From Alentia gelatinosa (Eukaryota; Annelida; Polychaeta; Phyllodocida; Polynoidae): a DNA stretch of 64,000 nucleotides. The DNA is taken from contig OX465580.1 of assembly GCA_950022655.1 (NCBI GenBank), forward strand, positions 97,668,797 through 97,732,796, read 5' to 3'. Under the pieces are notes generated by a model that worked only from the letters and a program-made list of their open reading frames with translations, ran no database searches and had not been told where the DNA came from. Positions 19,581 through 30,375 of this stretch are shown piece after piece. A program made the position numbers and the translations under genes. The number at the start of each line of letters is the position of its first letter. Position 1 is the first letter of the stretch.

Positions 19581-22500
19581 AAACAAGTACTTGGTGGCCG
19601 TCATTAGGATCAACACATTTTCAGTTTTTTTAATCACAAGAAGTACATTTTTTATTTAGGAAAAAAGTAAACTGGTTATTTATAAGTGGAAGGGATACTT
19701 AACATATACCGGGGTATTTGTTATTCTATTATGATTATTATTTCTTCTATACATCTTTTAACAGGTGTATTGTCCAACAGCCCATTTTTTGGAAAAAATA
19801 TCATCATGGAATCACAATGTTTTAATATCAGAATAGATAATCCTATTGTATTGAAACTTTCAGGTATCACAGTGGAGATTTTGGTCAACATCTCACAATA
19901 AAGGAAAACTAATTTCTCATTTCATATCTCATTAGTATTATCCTCTCAAAATTGGGGTGTCAGACAACATGCTTTATAGGTCTCTCTGTTGGAAAATTTA
20001 AAGGTCCTGGATAATTTTGACCATTTTAATATTTTTTCAAATTTTTACCAATTTGCAAAACTATATTGTATACACTTCTCGTGACATATGGTTTAAACAC
20101 GTTAATAAAAATAATTGGCTCAACATTGTGCCTCATAGACTTTGAAAAAAACCCAGAAAATCATGAAAAACACTGTTTTTGTTGATTTTCGGAAGGAAAT
20201 ATTCCTCAGAGCTATACAAACGCCTATATTGGAATTAAAGACCATCAAAAGATGCACCAAAAATAGTCACTTTTAGATCGATGAGATACGTTAATACAAC
20301 ATCAGCCTTAAATAACCCTGTTTTTGGTAATTTAGCAAGTTTTGAAAATTCCACCCATATACCTCCTCGGAATGTAGGTATGACATTATCAAATAACTAT
20401 GATAAGGAAAGTATATCATTGTTTAACCAAATTAAAAATTCTTTAAATATGTTGTTAATGGTTTGCCTGGGATTTACGATAGCACACCCCCTGAATCGTG
20501 GCACATCGTGGTCTTCTTTTTGTTTCCGTGTAACCCGTTCCGACGAACAGCGACAGACTACGACTCACTCCGACAAGCCCTTCCGACAGCTCTACGATTT
20601 CGTAACCATATCGTAGAATTTTTCATAATGTGTCGGGGCAGTGGGAGGCCGGCTTTACGTTCAGATACACTCAGCCGTTCAATGTTAAGAATACGTAGCC
20701 ATGTGTTTGTTTGGCTGCAGACATTGCGTAGCTAAGTAGATAAGGTGCGACACTTATTTGGAAGCTCCGGAATTTTAATTAACTTAACATCTATGTTCAG
20801 CTGTCTTTTATTAACCTAGTCTTTCAACGTTAGGGAGGTTTTATTGCTATGCGGTCTTCGAGGCAATTCATTATTGAAATTAAGACTGTATCAGTGTCTA
20901 ATGGTTCCACCAATATAAAGTTTTTGCACCCTACGGTAATAAAAAACGAGATCTAAAAGGTCTGCCATTGAAATGTGAGGCCTGAGGATTAATGCGTGTT
21001 TTGTCTCTTTCCTCTTCATTGGATATTGATATAAAAAATATTTTAATCTTAATTGTTTATTTGCTCCGGCTCATCTTCAGAAATCAAATGTTTCATTTGG
21101 AAGAAAGCCATTTGAATCGGAATTGATTCTGAAATAGTGCCCACGTAGAAGGTTCTTTAGGGCAAGGTCACTCTTTTGACACACAATTGTGGCGCTTTGC
21201 ACACATTGTTTTGTATCATTACATTATTGTGTCTATTATCTGTATTGTTCATTAATCTTACATTTACTAATTTGTGTTTAGTCATTTTATCTAACATAAA
21301 AAAAACTGATTAAGATACTATGATTAGGCACATTGGGACTGATATTGCCAGATCTTTTTTTTATGATTGTGACCCTGAATTTCTCACTCTGTTCATTCTT
21401 GATAGTGGACGTGATTGATCAGAATGATGAAACACCACTTGTCTATATTATGAACTGTAAAGTTTTCTCTTAGTGAAAATGAATATATATGAATCGCTAG
21501 GTTTAATGTTTCGATATTACTGTTTATGATTAAAGAATGGGGTACATGAATAATAATGAATTGCCAACTGCGATGACGCTATATTACAGGGGCGATATTA
21601 ACGAAGATCTACCTGTTGTTGCGTTATTCAAACGTGGTCATACAGAAATCTTGAAATCTTTATTGTTCAAGCATTTCTCATCATAGTGGAAGACAAATTG
21701 TGTGGACGACTCTATGTACCCAACGAAAATCGTGAAACTAAGCATCCTTCGCATGTGCCTCTGCAATAAAGTTATGTACAGGAAAACACAATAATTTCAT
21801 CCAGCTGAGTGAGGAGAAGCCAAACTGTTTATTTTCTGGTAACCCGAGTACTGCTACGACAACCAGTGGGGTTGTCTTCCAATAAGAGCGATAATGTAGT
21901 TAGGATAAGGATAAGCTCATGACACTGTGGATCCTGATTACAATTTTCTAAAGACTCGAAATAAAGACATTTTCATTATCATCATCATTATGTAAGAAGT
22001 AATCAATAAACAATGGTCGTTTTAGAATACCAGAATGCAACCAAGATAGACCAAGATATTGCTTTTTTTTTTAATAAACCAGCCAAAAAGCAATGTAGCA
22101 ATTGTACTTTCAAGACAAATCTTTGAACACGTGAGATTCCATGGGAAATGGGAGCTTCAGAAGTGGTGGCGAGTTTTTTCCCCTACAAATACCTTCGTAC
22201 TGTCTGTCTCGGGAAAGAAGGAAAGTTTTCTGTAGGGGGGTCCCCTAGCCAGACGTTATTGGCTACTGGATATGATATTGAGATTTCATCCAGATGTGAT
22301 CCCATGCTCTCAACATTGCAAGGAAATTATCTGGACACGTTTTCAAGCTACAACAATAGCAGTGCGATAGACTCGACTTCCCATATTGACACCTCAGAAA
22401 ATGTTGGAGATGGATTATCTTACTCGGTGTTTCCGTCATTTCGGTGACTGCTTCTTGGATTGCATGAACCATGAGCTGCTCATGTTCGTCGTCATGAATT

Positions 22501-23098
22501 GCTCAGGTTCCGCATTGAAAGGCTCCCAACGATCGACTGTGTATCAGCTAACGCTATTTCCCATTAAATGAGAAACATGCAAGGGATACGCCGCTGTGCA
22601 GCTGGGGCTCACGTGAGCAGAACATCATTCTGGTATTCCTCTAAATTACGAATTGTATCAATTCTGTATCCCTCTGCATGGAAGAAACGCTACCACTCAG
22701 ATTTAATCAGATTGGGGCAGTATTCGAAATTAAGAAGACATTTACAACACCTAAATGGGATTATAAAGGTGTGAAGTGAATTGATAGATTTGGTTATAGT
22801 GAATCATCAGTATTGGTTGAGTGAATTCATAGCATATTTGGCGTTTCCACCTGACACCGATTATTGACCACGTAGAAAATATCAAATATGTGGAAATATT
22901 ACAAAACATATAAAAGAAGTATGATTGATAACCCTTCGTAAGGTAGAACTGCAGGTATACACTTGCCATAACAGAAAAAGTGGTGTTTCTATGTGCAAAT
23001 AGGGTTATGGTAGAAATCGTTGTTGTTGAAGGGAAGGCCTTGTTTTTAATGGGAAATGCAGGTGGTCTCTGACTGATCCATAGCTGCATGATCCCCCC

Positions 23099-23101
<3 letters not shown>
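19581..23101. other. Unassigned AT-rich stretch with minor GC patches
   Basis: No recognisable gene. Frames at 20281-20616 and 20463-20735 (+) overlap a GC-richer patch (20460-20720) that contains the dyad CTACGATTTCGTAACCATATCGTAG-type pairing and no family motif. Frames at 22148-22447 (+) and 22751-23089 (-) are also unsupported. GCGTTTCCACC at 22841-22851 is the inverse of two GGTGGAAACGC words at 25716 and 25835. Confidence 0.35.

Positions 23102-23187
<86 letters not shown>
23102..23187 (+). repeat. (TA)n microsatellite
   Basis: About 86 bases of uninterrupted TA dinucleotide, followed by a C-run and a T-rich tract. Assembly length is likely uncertain here. Confidence 0.95.
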
Positions 23188-23189
<2 letters not shown>

Positions 23190-23521
23190 GTCCCCCCCCC
23201 TCCTTTTTTTTTCTTTTTCTTATTTTGTGTGTGAGAGCTTATCCATCATACCATCCCATATTTTATATTGTATAACTAGTAATGTAACAAGCCGAAGTAT
23301 GCTACACAGATTACGGAAAATTCAAAATTGTCGATAATTTGCAGCGGACATTAGCGTCACCTGGCGACTTCCAGGTCAATCACTTCAGTATAATTGCTGA
23401 AATGGGAAGCCATCAGCTCTCGTGACTGTCTGCGCCAGATTTTAAGTAATTACACGATGACAACATTTGGAGAGAATTAATGTTTGTTTAACTTTTAGAA
23501 AAGACTCACGGGTCTTGTGAT

Positions 23522-23594
23522 ATGCCAACGGGCATTAAATATACAATGCCAAGGAGGCATAGAAAATGGAAAATTGGTGAGATGCCAAAGGCAT
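23522..23594. repeat. Cluster of ATGCC...GGCAT dyads
   Basis: Three short dyads occur: ATGCCAACGGGCAT (23522-23535), ATGCCAAGGAGGCAT (23546-23560) and ATGCCAAAGGCAT (23582-23594). They are flanked by inverted AAAGACT (about 23502) and AGTCTTT (about 23605). The ATGCC/GGCAT arms are the same as in the minisatellites at 7159-7246 and 53941-54026, but the spacing is irregular. I did not find matching TTAACCC ends, so element boundaries are unknown. Confidence 0.6.
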
Positions 23595-24108
23595 AATATA
23601 AAAAGTCTTTGAATACGTAGTATTGGTTAAAAGGTGTGGGTGGGCGGGTTTAAAGCTGTTGGAAGATTTCTGGAGACTGATGACGCGCCCTCTGTAGTAG
23701 TTGCGATGTCACGACAGCGGGCGCCCTCTCGCGTCGTTGGCGTTAAGCATTGTCGACTGCGCCATCTGTTGTACTAGTTGAAAACTGTGGGTAGAAAAAG
23801 GGGCGTGGCCCGAAATGTCTGTCCAGTAATTATAAACAATTCTCAATTGTCCTCATTTCACCTCGCTCCCACAAAAAAACGATTGGGTAAGACCAAAGCA
23901 CACCTTGAGACTTTCGCATTTCTCAAGGGATTTATCGCCGTAAAATTCCCATTGCGATATTTTCCTGGTGCAATATCTCAAGGTTGAAATATTACTTGAG
24001 ATTTAATTTATTGATGTGGGTGTCGATATGAATGGCAGTATTTGTACATGGTACTTGATATCTTTGGATCCTAGACTCAGGCAGTTGCAGAAATAGCAAG
24101 TTGACTGG

Positions 24109-24771
24109 GTGCAAGTGGGTTACAGAAAACTATCCATAGACATCCGTGTACATATATTTGCACAGTGGCGCCGCTGGCGTTTTGGCCATGTTTATAGGCG
24201 TTGTGGCGGTTCCTCGGCTGCTGTCTGTGATTCAGTGTCCATACCTCTTTACCTTGTACCAAGTCCTAAATTGTCTCACGTGACCTCCTCCAACTCAACA
24301 CCAACGAATGTTCCTCGGGTTGGGACTCTACCCGGATGCCTCCCGTCCACCTTCAACTACACCTCTACACTAGCAGTCTCCTACGCCTCACCACTGCCAA
24401 CGCCGGCTCTACACGCGCTTTGGCCTTCACTGGCGACGGTCCCCAAGAAGAGTATTCAGAGAGTCAATGGCCTCCTCCCATCGCCTCATGCATGGAGAGG
24501 CTCTACGGAGGGGACACCACATCTTCCAGTACGTACTGCAACTCACCTCGGCTACATATCAAGAAGCGACTTCGAGATGCCACAGCATCGACATCGACAT
24601 TGCCAGAGCTCTGTGATGTCCAGCATGCCCAGCACCCATTCACCTCCACTACCATGCTTAGCAGATCCCGCCTTGCTTCAGTGGCTCCAACTCGTTCTAC
24701 AACGCCTACGTTACGGCTCAACAGATACCTCAACAAGTTCCCACACTTTGAGGGTGGTTGTGGCCCACTAG
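24109..24771 (+). other. GC-rich stretch with overlapping ORFs, unassigned
   Basis: A 220-residue frame (24109-24771) and a 168-residue frame (24336-24842) overlap in different registers in a C-rich region. Both read as Ser/Thr/Pro-rich, and neither shows a domain. A third frame contains HWRRSPRRVFRESM and HHIFQYVLQLTSATYQEA, broken by stops. The CA- and CT-rich composition is enough to keep frames open. It ends at the R190 repeat copy (24751). It may be an eroded ORF of an element or simple compositional bias. Confidence 0.3.
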
Positions 24772-24932
24772 ATTCTAGGTCAACTCTCGACTATAGAACC
24801 GTCCCAAGGCGCTGTAAATATCATGTAAGGAGGTCAGGGTGAAGGTCGGGGTTTGCTGCGAATGCAGTCATTGGCTACTGGGTCTACTGTATTCCTTATA
24901 TGGCAGGGAGTGTAATGGGACAACTCCATGCA
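24751..24932 (+). repeat. Interspersed repeat R190, copy 2
   Basis: Close match to 42103-42283, sharing GGGTGGTTGTGGCCC, GAACCGTCCCAAGGCGCT, ATCATGTAAGGAGGTCAGGG and TTTGCTGCGAATGCAGTCAT. Similarity continues weakly past the end as TGTTTATAAACCCACCATAC (TTTGTTTATACCCACATAC in copy 3). The ATTGGCT box, CTTATATGG and TTTATAAA words are promoter-like. An AATAAAG lies at 25118, which would fit an LTR of about 370 bases, but ends and target duplications were not found. Confidence 0.75.
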
Positions 24933-25149
24933 GGTTTGGTCATAAGGCCATGTTTATAAACCCACCATACGGGCGTCCTAATTGCTCTGGTATTTTAGCC
25001 TTTATGCCCTACAGCACACTCGTATACATATATATATATATCTATTCATATGTTGAGAACGGACACTGCTAATGCCTTTTTGCATTCGTTGTAAGAACTG
25101 TACGTTATACAGAATTGAATAAAGATACCAATCTAATCCCGTGTTCCAC

Positions 25150-26398
25150 CTAGTACCGAATAGTTGGCAGATGGTGCGAAATGCCATAATTGGTGGCCGA
25201 AATCGTTAGATAAGCATTGCTGAAAGAACTCAACTTCACTAACCTACACTGATCTGATTGTGCCCACCCATTGTTTCTGAGTTGCTTCATTCTAGTCACT
25301 TTATGCAAAGGGAATTAGGTTGATCGATGAAAGTCATCAACCATTTCAGCGTGTCAGCTATAGCCCATGTAATTATGTCGTTGAACGGTAGTACACTGAC
25401 TCTATCAAATTGTAGCCATAGGTGTTTCCATTTCTGGTGATATGGTGAATGTGGAATATGTGGAATTCACCTATTTCCTGAGTTGGATTATGGCCTTTGG
25501 CACCACCAGTTGACGATTTGCCGCTTTTGAGCAGATAATCGCCAGGTAGAGCATGGGGTAACATTTCACGGCAACGATTTAGAACTATTCCCAACATTAT
25601 GCAATTGGGCCGTGCAACTCCTTATGCACATTATTCTATGTGTGTACTGGCCTGTTACGTGCCTAGCAGCATCTACATGAACTAGGTCCACAAGATCGGT
25701 ACATATCAGTCGTAAGGTGGAAACGCGGTGTATGTTTTGGGATTAGCGATGCTGCGCAAGGATAAATTCTCAATTGCCACCACCTGCCTTCTGTTTGTAC
25801 CCAGCATATAACATCTTTGTCCAATTCTTCGGCAGGTGGAAACGCCACAAAATGTTTTATCTCAGTCTGCTGAGCTAGGTCATCGCACAGTAAAGATTGT
25901 GCAGCCTTTGTTTTCTTTGATAAAGAGTCTGGGCGAAACTAGCAATACCTGTTGACCTTAATGGAAACATGATACCGAATCCGTGTCTCCTCTTTAGAAG
26001 TAATAATCCAGTGGAATTTCCGTCTCTTTTTGATAAAGACTCCCCCCCCCCCCCCTTGAGATCTGAGAGTAAAAATGTAGTTACTTATAATTTGTTTAAG
26101 TTTACTTCAAATAACCGAAGTTTGATAACAGAAATTTAGGGGCTTTAGACATATGTTATTAGGCATAAAATGTGCATCAGTAGACCTTCAGATTTTTTTG
26201 TGTGCCCTGTATTCTGTTTGTTTCTAGATAATCAGAATTGGTGTTTCTTTCGTACCATTACCCCTTACCCTGAACACAAAAGTATGAGTCGAGAATTGGG
26301 AATAATAAAATTTATTTTAATTTTATATACCTTCACCGACATGAATATTAATAACGTAAATATTAATATGATATAAGGTAAAAGAAAGTAATTGACAG
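25150..26398. other. Unassigned stretch
   Basis: No gene was recognised. GGTGGAAACGC occurs at 25716-25726 and 25835-25845 in the same orientation. A poly(C) run of about 14 is at 26041-26054. Frames at 25373-25597 and 25663-25848 (-) lack support. Confidence 0.4.
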
Positions 26399-26439
26399 TT
26401 ATATAATGATGTCAATTAAGTTGAAGATACATATTGGTA

Positions 26440-27322
26440 ATTGACAGATATACAACTGATCGAGGACCACCTGGAGGGCCGCCATCGGGATCGGAGGCTT
26501 CACCTTCGGGGTGTAGGCCTTGTTCCTCTTCATGGCGTCGAGGGCCCTCCTGACCCTCACGTCCTCGGTAGCTGTAACGTCCCCGCCAGAGAGCCATAGG
26601 TGCGTCCTCACATGTGACAGCTGGTTGGCCACGGTCGCTGGCGAGGGGGTGTGGTCCGCGAGGTATTCGAGGAAGGCCGTGATGAAACTCACGGACGGTG
26701 CCTGAGGGTCGGTCCCCGTCCGTCGGCAGAAGGCCAGGTAGGTTGACACGGCGCTCTTCTGGTTCGCGACCGTGCCTGGGGCACGTGCGTCCTCACGTGT
26801 GACAGCTGGTTGGCCACGGTCGCTGGCGACAGGGCGTGGTCCGCGAGGTATTCGAGGAAGGCCGTGATGAAACTCACGGACGGTGCCCGAGGGTCGGTCC
26901 CCGTCTGTCGGCAGAAGGCCAGGTAGGTTGACACGGCGCTCTTCTGGTTCGCGACCGTGCCTGGGGCACGTGCCTCGGCCTGCCGCGCAGATGCCTTCCC
27001 TTGGAGATAGCGTAGCGCCAAATCTGCAGGACAGCCGAAGCACAGGCACAAATGAGGAATGATTACACGGCATGACGGACCACAGATCATGATATTTCAT
27101 AAGGCATGCGGCATTATTAAAATCCCTCGAGGACAGGTGGGCCCTACTGAGTGCGTCCGCGACCGTGTTGAGGACCCCGGGGACGTGTGTGTAGACCAGG
27201 TCGACTTGCAGCTTGGCCTGGACCATCCAGGCCTGTCGGGCACATTCGGCAAGGACGCGGTTGCATGCCCGCCCCGATGTGAGTGCCTGGACGGTCCCCA
27301 TGTTGTCACAGAAGACTTCGAT
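26440..27322 (-). pseudogene. RNase H end and YR N-terminal domain of the DIRS-like element
   Basis: It starts at the border of the inserted TIR element with EVFCDNMGTVQALTSG, an RNase H-type DN motif. THVPGVLNTVADALSRAH follows, which is the conserved HxPG-N-AD-LSR end of RNase H. Next comes a helix-rich segment (SAVSTYLAFCRQTGTDP, FLEYLADH, SPATVANQLSHVRTH) typical of the SAM-like DNA-binding domain of tyrosine recombinases. This segment is present twice, in different frames, because of a 185-base tandem duplication. After RRALDAMKRNKAYTPKVKPP the homology stops at about 26460. The catalytic R, HxxR and Y are therefore all missing. Confidence 0.8.
26601..26970. repeat. 185-base tandem duplication inside the YR domain
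   Basis: TGCGTCCTCAC at 26601 recurs at 26786, giving a period of 185. The two units differ at only a handful of positions, for example GAGGGGGTGTGG against GACAGGGCGTGG. Since 185 is not a multiple of three, the duplication shifts the reading frame and shows as two near-identical protein segments in different frames. Confidence 0.9.
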
Positions 27323-27323
27323 C

Positions 27324-27750
27324 CTGGGCCCTGTTTTTCAGTCAAGACATAATCGCCCAACGATACCCTAAGATGTCTCCACGATTGGAAGACAATTTGC
27401 AAGACACAAAATGGCGGGTGTACTATAGACACGGTCTCAGTGCGGCGCGCTCGATTGCCGCTAAAAGTGTCTCAAGTCTAGAACTGTCTCAGGCTCTATC
27501 AAAGCTCACTGTGTGTATATAGAGGATTTCCCGTGCTTCCCATACGAATCTAGGAATGAAATTTTAACACGAGTAAGGGAGACATATAACTTATAATCGT
27601 ACCAAATATGAAGAAGATGGGCCACACCGTTTCGAAGATATCGGCGTTTGAACTTCGTCATATCAAATGTCTGCTCTGGCCATTGCACCCTCCCACCTCC
27701 AGTGAACTCGAGGTCACTGCATAAATTAGAGTCACGTGAGCGTAGGGGTA
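27324..27750. mobile_element. Family B TIR element inserted in the DIRS-like element (right end missing)
   Basis: The left end CTGGGCCCTGTTTTTCAG is followed by AAGACAATTTGCAAGACAC and then the block at 27556-27632 shared with 7966-8041 and with family A subtype 2. No inverted partner of the left TIR is present at the other side. Similarity to the other copy fades at about 27735. Directly beyond is the RT sequence ending at SSYQW. The insertion therefore sits between RT motif B and the RNase H DN motif, where the YxDD region should be, and is associated with a deletion. Confidence 0.7.
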
Positions 27751-27754
27751 CACT

Positions 27755-28954
27755 GGCCACTGGTACGAGGATGCACGGGCACCGAACGGCATGGCCGTAT
27801 CACAATAGTACCCGCCGTCCCACATGAAGCACATCAGAGGCCAGTCAAGGGGGGTCGCACCCAAAGTTCTTGTAGGCTTGCGATATGTCGATGGTCGCCA
27901 TGTAACTGGAGGTGCCCCAGGCCACGAGGCGGGCGACGAATCCGTCGACCGTAGGGAGGCTGTGCTCCCTCTCCTCCCCGTAGACTGCATTCTTCATCAC
28001 ATAGGCGTTGACACTACGGTCCCGGGGGAAGGTCATATCCGTTATGACGCGGCGGGCCTCGGACCCGCGCTTCTCCCGGGACATCAACGGCGAAACGTGG
28101 CACCACGGTTCGAATGGTGCCTCCGGGAACAGGCCCATGAGGTTTGAGAAGCCCAACTCTTTGTGTATAAAATCCCCGACTTGCTTCGGGAATCCGGTCG
28201 CGCTGGGATGGTTGGGTACGTCCCGAGTGTCACTGGCCGGCCCGAGGTAGCCCAGTGGGAAGCCGTACCTGATGAATCCCAGGAGTTCGCTCTTGCCCTC
28301 CATGGCCGTGAGGTAGGCTTCCCACGCCCGTAGTTTGAGATCCGTCGGGAGGGTTATCTTGGAACACAGCGCTTTGGGCAGGCCCGAGGCCCGGACCGCC
28401 TCATAGATGTGGCCGTGCACCGGGGGGCCGGCGTTGGTGAAGCGGGGCCACTCGGCCCGCCTGTGTCCCATGAAGGCCTCCGGGTCCGTGCGGAGTCCGG
28501 GGGCTGGAATTCCGGTTCGGCAAACTTCCTTTAGTTTGTCAAAATCCGGAGTGTTACTTCTTCCCTGTATAACTGGTGCGGTAACACTAACACTCTCACA
28601 CGAGGAGTGACCCGGTGGGCGCCCCGTGTGACTGTCATCCACGTGCCTGCCGCCGCCCCCTCCTTTGTTGTTGTTTTGGGCTGGCACCCGACCACGTGGC
28701 CGGCCGGCCTCCATGTTGTGGTCACATGCACCCCACGTGTTGTCTGCGCTGCACGTGGCGGGGTGGCGGCCCGCAGGGGTCGCCGGGCCGTCCCCCTTCA
28801 CGACCTCCGCCCACGTCCGGACACCGGAAATGCTGATAGTGGGGGGAGAGATCACTGGGCCCGCTGGTGTTATGTCACGTTGATTGCACCCGGTGACCCC
28901 GGGCTCGGGGTGGGGTGCACGTGTTGTGACAGCTTGCGGGTGCGCACCGCTCAC
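27755..28954 (-). pseudogene. Reverse transcriptase ORF of the DIRS-like element
   Basis: The ORF opens at ATG 28954, overlapping the Gag stop as ATGA. The first ~130 residues are polar and Pro/Gly-rich with an NNNKGGGGGRH stretch. RT homology follows: FMGHRRAEWPRFTNAGPP, KITLPTDLKLRAWE, RRVITDMTFPRDRSVNAYV and the motif A aspartate in ATIDISQAYKNF. A frameshift near 27850 then leads to LDWPLMCFMWDGGYYCDTAM and PFGARASSYQW (motif B). The catalytic YxDD motif C is not present because the family B element and a deletion begin there. RT domains of DIRS-type elements have this RVI(T/V)D...SVN...DI..AY...PFG pattern. Confidence 0.8.
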
Positions 28955-30096
28955 TCGCGGGGCGCACCGTAACCGTTTTTTGGCCCGGGTCCTTGTTGTG
29001 GGAGCATATCCGCCCTCGGATCGACCGCCCGGAGCGTGTGTCCAACCTGGGGTGCGTGTCCGGCCTGGGGTGCTCGCCGGGGTGCTGGTGTGGGTGCAGC
29101 CTGCCCGTTGTCATAGCCCATCATGTAGCCAAGTTTCCGGTTACACGCGTGCAACGAGTGTCCGCACTGTCTCCCCACGGAGTCGCAGTACGAACACACG
29201 TGCAGCCACCTCACGGGTCCGTCGTCATGGCCGTTCCTGTGGCGGCACCCCTTTTCCGAATTGAATTGCCTGCATGGCAACTCACGTCCTCGGGGTTTTC
29301 CCGCGTCTGTCCCGCTAATCTGCGTCCCGGTCGTCATCGCGAGTCGGACTCGCTCCTCCTGGATGCGGGCGTTATCACACCAAGACAACCTCCAGGTCTC
29401 GACTTGGTCAAATACATAGTTTGACCACCTCCTCACTCCGGCCCACGGCCGGCTCTGGGCGTCGATCGAAACTTGATGTAAATGTTTAAACATGGCCTCA
29501 CGGTCCGCGGGGTTGACCGCACGGTCATCCCCGAGCAATCCAATGAAGGCACTCAGGTACTCAAGTGGTCCTAGGGTCCCCCTCACTTCTAACTTCTAAG
29601 ACAACGTGTAGACCCCCTCCCTATCCACGAACATGTAAGGCTTGCTAATCAGACAAGTAACGTGAATATCTGAGTAAAGCTTACCAGCCGTTTTGTCGTG
29701 GCGGATGGCCTCACGGTCGAGCTCGCGTTGAATGTAGGGGTCCCCAGCGTAGCGGTCTCGTAGCTGGCGGGGTGGAGGCATGGCGCGGGCAGCTTGTTCC
29801 TCGGCCCAGTCCCGTGTCCGTACTTCGGCGACCGACCGAACCGTAGGGAGGGACGCCCGTTCCGGTGACCATTGTCTCTGCATTTGGATGAGGGCGTCCA
29901 GCTTCTTGCTCATGTCGGACAGTCCCGTCTCTACGGCCACGAGGCGGGCCGACCGGAGGCTACCGGCCTGAGACGCGGACTCCACGTGGTCGCTCTCCCT
30001 CACGGTTGACTCGGAGGCCTGGTCCGTGGTCGTGGAGGCGCTCGCTTGCGCGCATGTAGTTGGTGGAGCCATCCTATCTGTTCCCTTTTTCACCAA
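28951..30096 (-). pseudogene. Gag of the DIRS-like element (one in-frame TAG)
   Basis: It starts at ATG 30096 (MVKKGTDRMAPP), with a Ser/Thr-rich N-terminus and a helical segment (RLVAVETGLSDMSKKLDALI). The frame is open to TAG at 29596-29598 and then continues in the same frame to a stop at 28951. The second part has AGVRRWSNYVFDQV, then a zinc-binding region PCRQFNSEKGC...H...HVCSYC...GRQCGHSLHAC. CxxFN...GC...H...HVCxxC is characteristic of Gag in many DIRS-like elements. The stop codon overlaps the RT start (28951-28954, ATGA), an arrangement consistent with coupled translation. Confidence 0.8.
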
Positions 30097-30375
30097 CTTC
30101 GCCCGTATTAAGACCCTGTCTCTGCACGGTCAGACACTCGGGGAGTATCTGAGGACGGCGTGGAGAGATGGCCAAAAGTTGGGAGAAATAAAAAGTATGT
30201 GTGTACGTAGTGAAGTACAAGAACAGATGAGGAGGAGGTCAGAGTGGCGGTTGGTCACGTGACCGCGGGGTTCACGTGACCGACACCAGAGGGGAGTGCG
30301 CAGGGTGCGCTGGGGGTGTGTCAGGGGGGAGCAATGACCACCCCTGACCAACGGCCATGGGTTACCTTTTGTCCA
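30097..30375 (-). other. GC-rich leader region upstream of the DIRS-like Gag
   Basis: This sequence has the same high GC as the element and ends where the AT-rich flank begins (about 30375). It includes two CACGTGAC palindromic boxes 16 bases apart (around 30256 and 30272), which are E-box-like. It may be the promoter or a terminal repeat of the element; no second copy was found at the other end, which is truncated. Confidence 0.5.

Larger units (their letters stand above)
26440..30375 (-). mobile_element. DIRS-like tyrosine-recombinase retrotransposon, defective
   Basis: A GC- and CpG-rich block with sharp borders against AT-rich DNA. On the minus strand, from high to low coordinate, it holds a 5' leader, Gag, RT, RNase H and the N-terminal domain of a tyrosine recombinase. 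That is the gene order of DIRS-type retrotransposons, which integrate by recombinase and lack a DDE integrase. It is dead: Gag has a stop, RT has a frameshift, a TIR element sits where RT and RNase H should join, the recombinase has a frame-breaking tandem duplication, and its catalytic domain is absent. No terminal repeats were identified. The composition contrast suggests a later arrival than the surrounding DNA. Confidence 0.85.

Noticed and set aside
28607..29424. Long plus-strand ORFs within the DIRS-like element
   Set aside because: They are antisense shadows of the GC-rich Gag and RT frames; the minus-strand frames carry the recognisable motifs.
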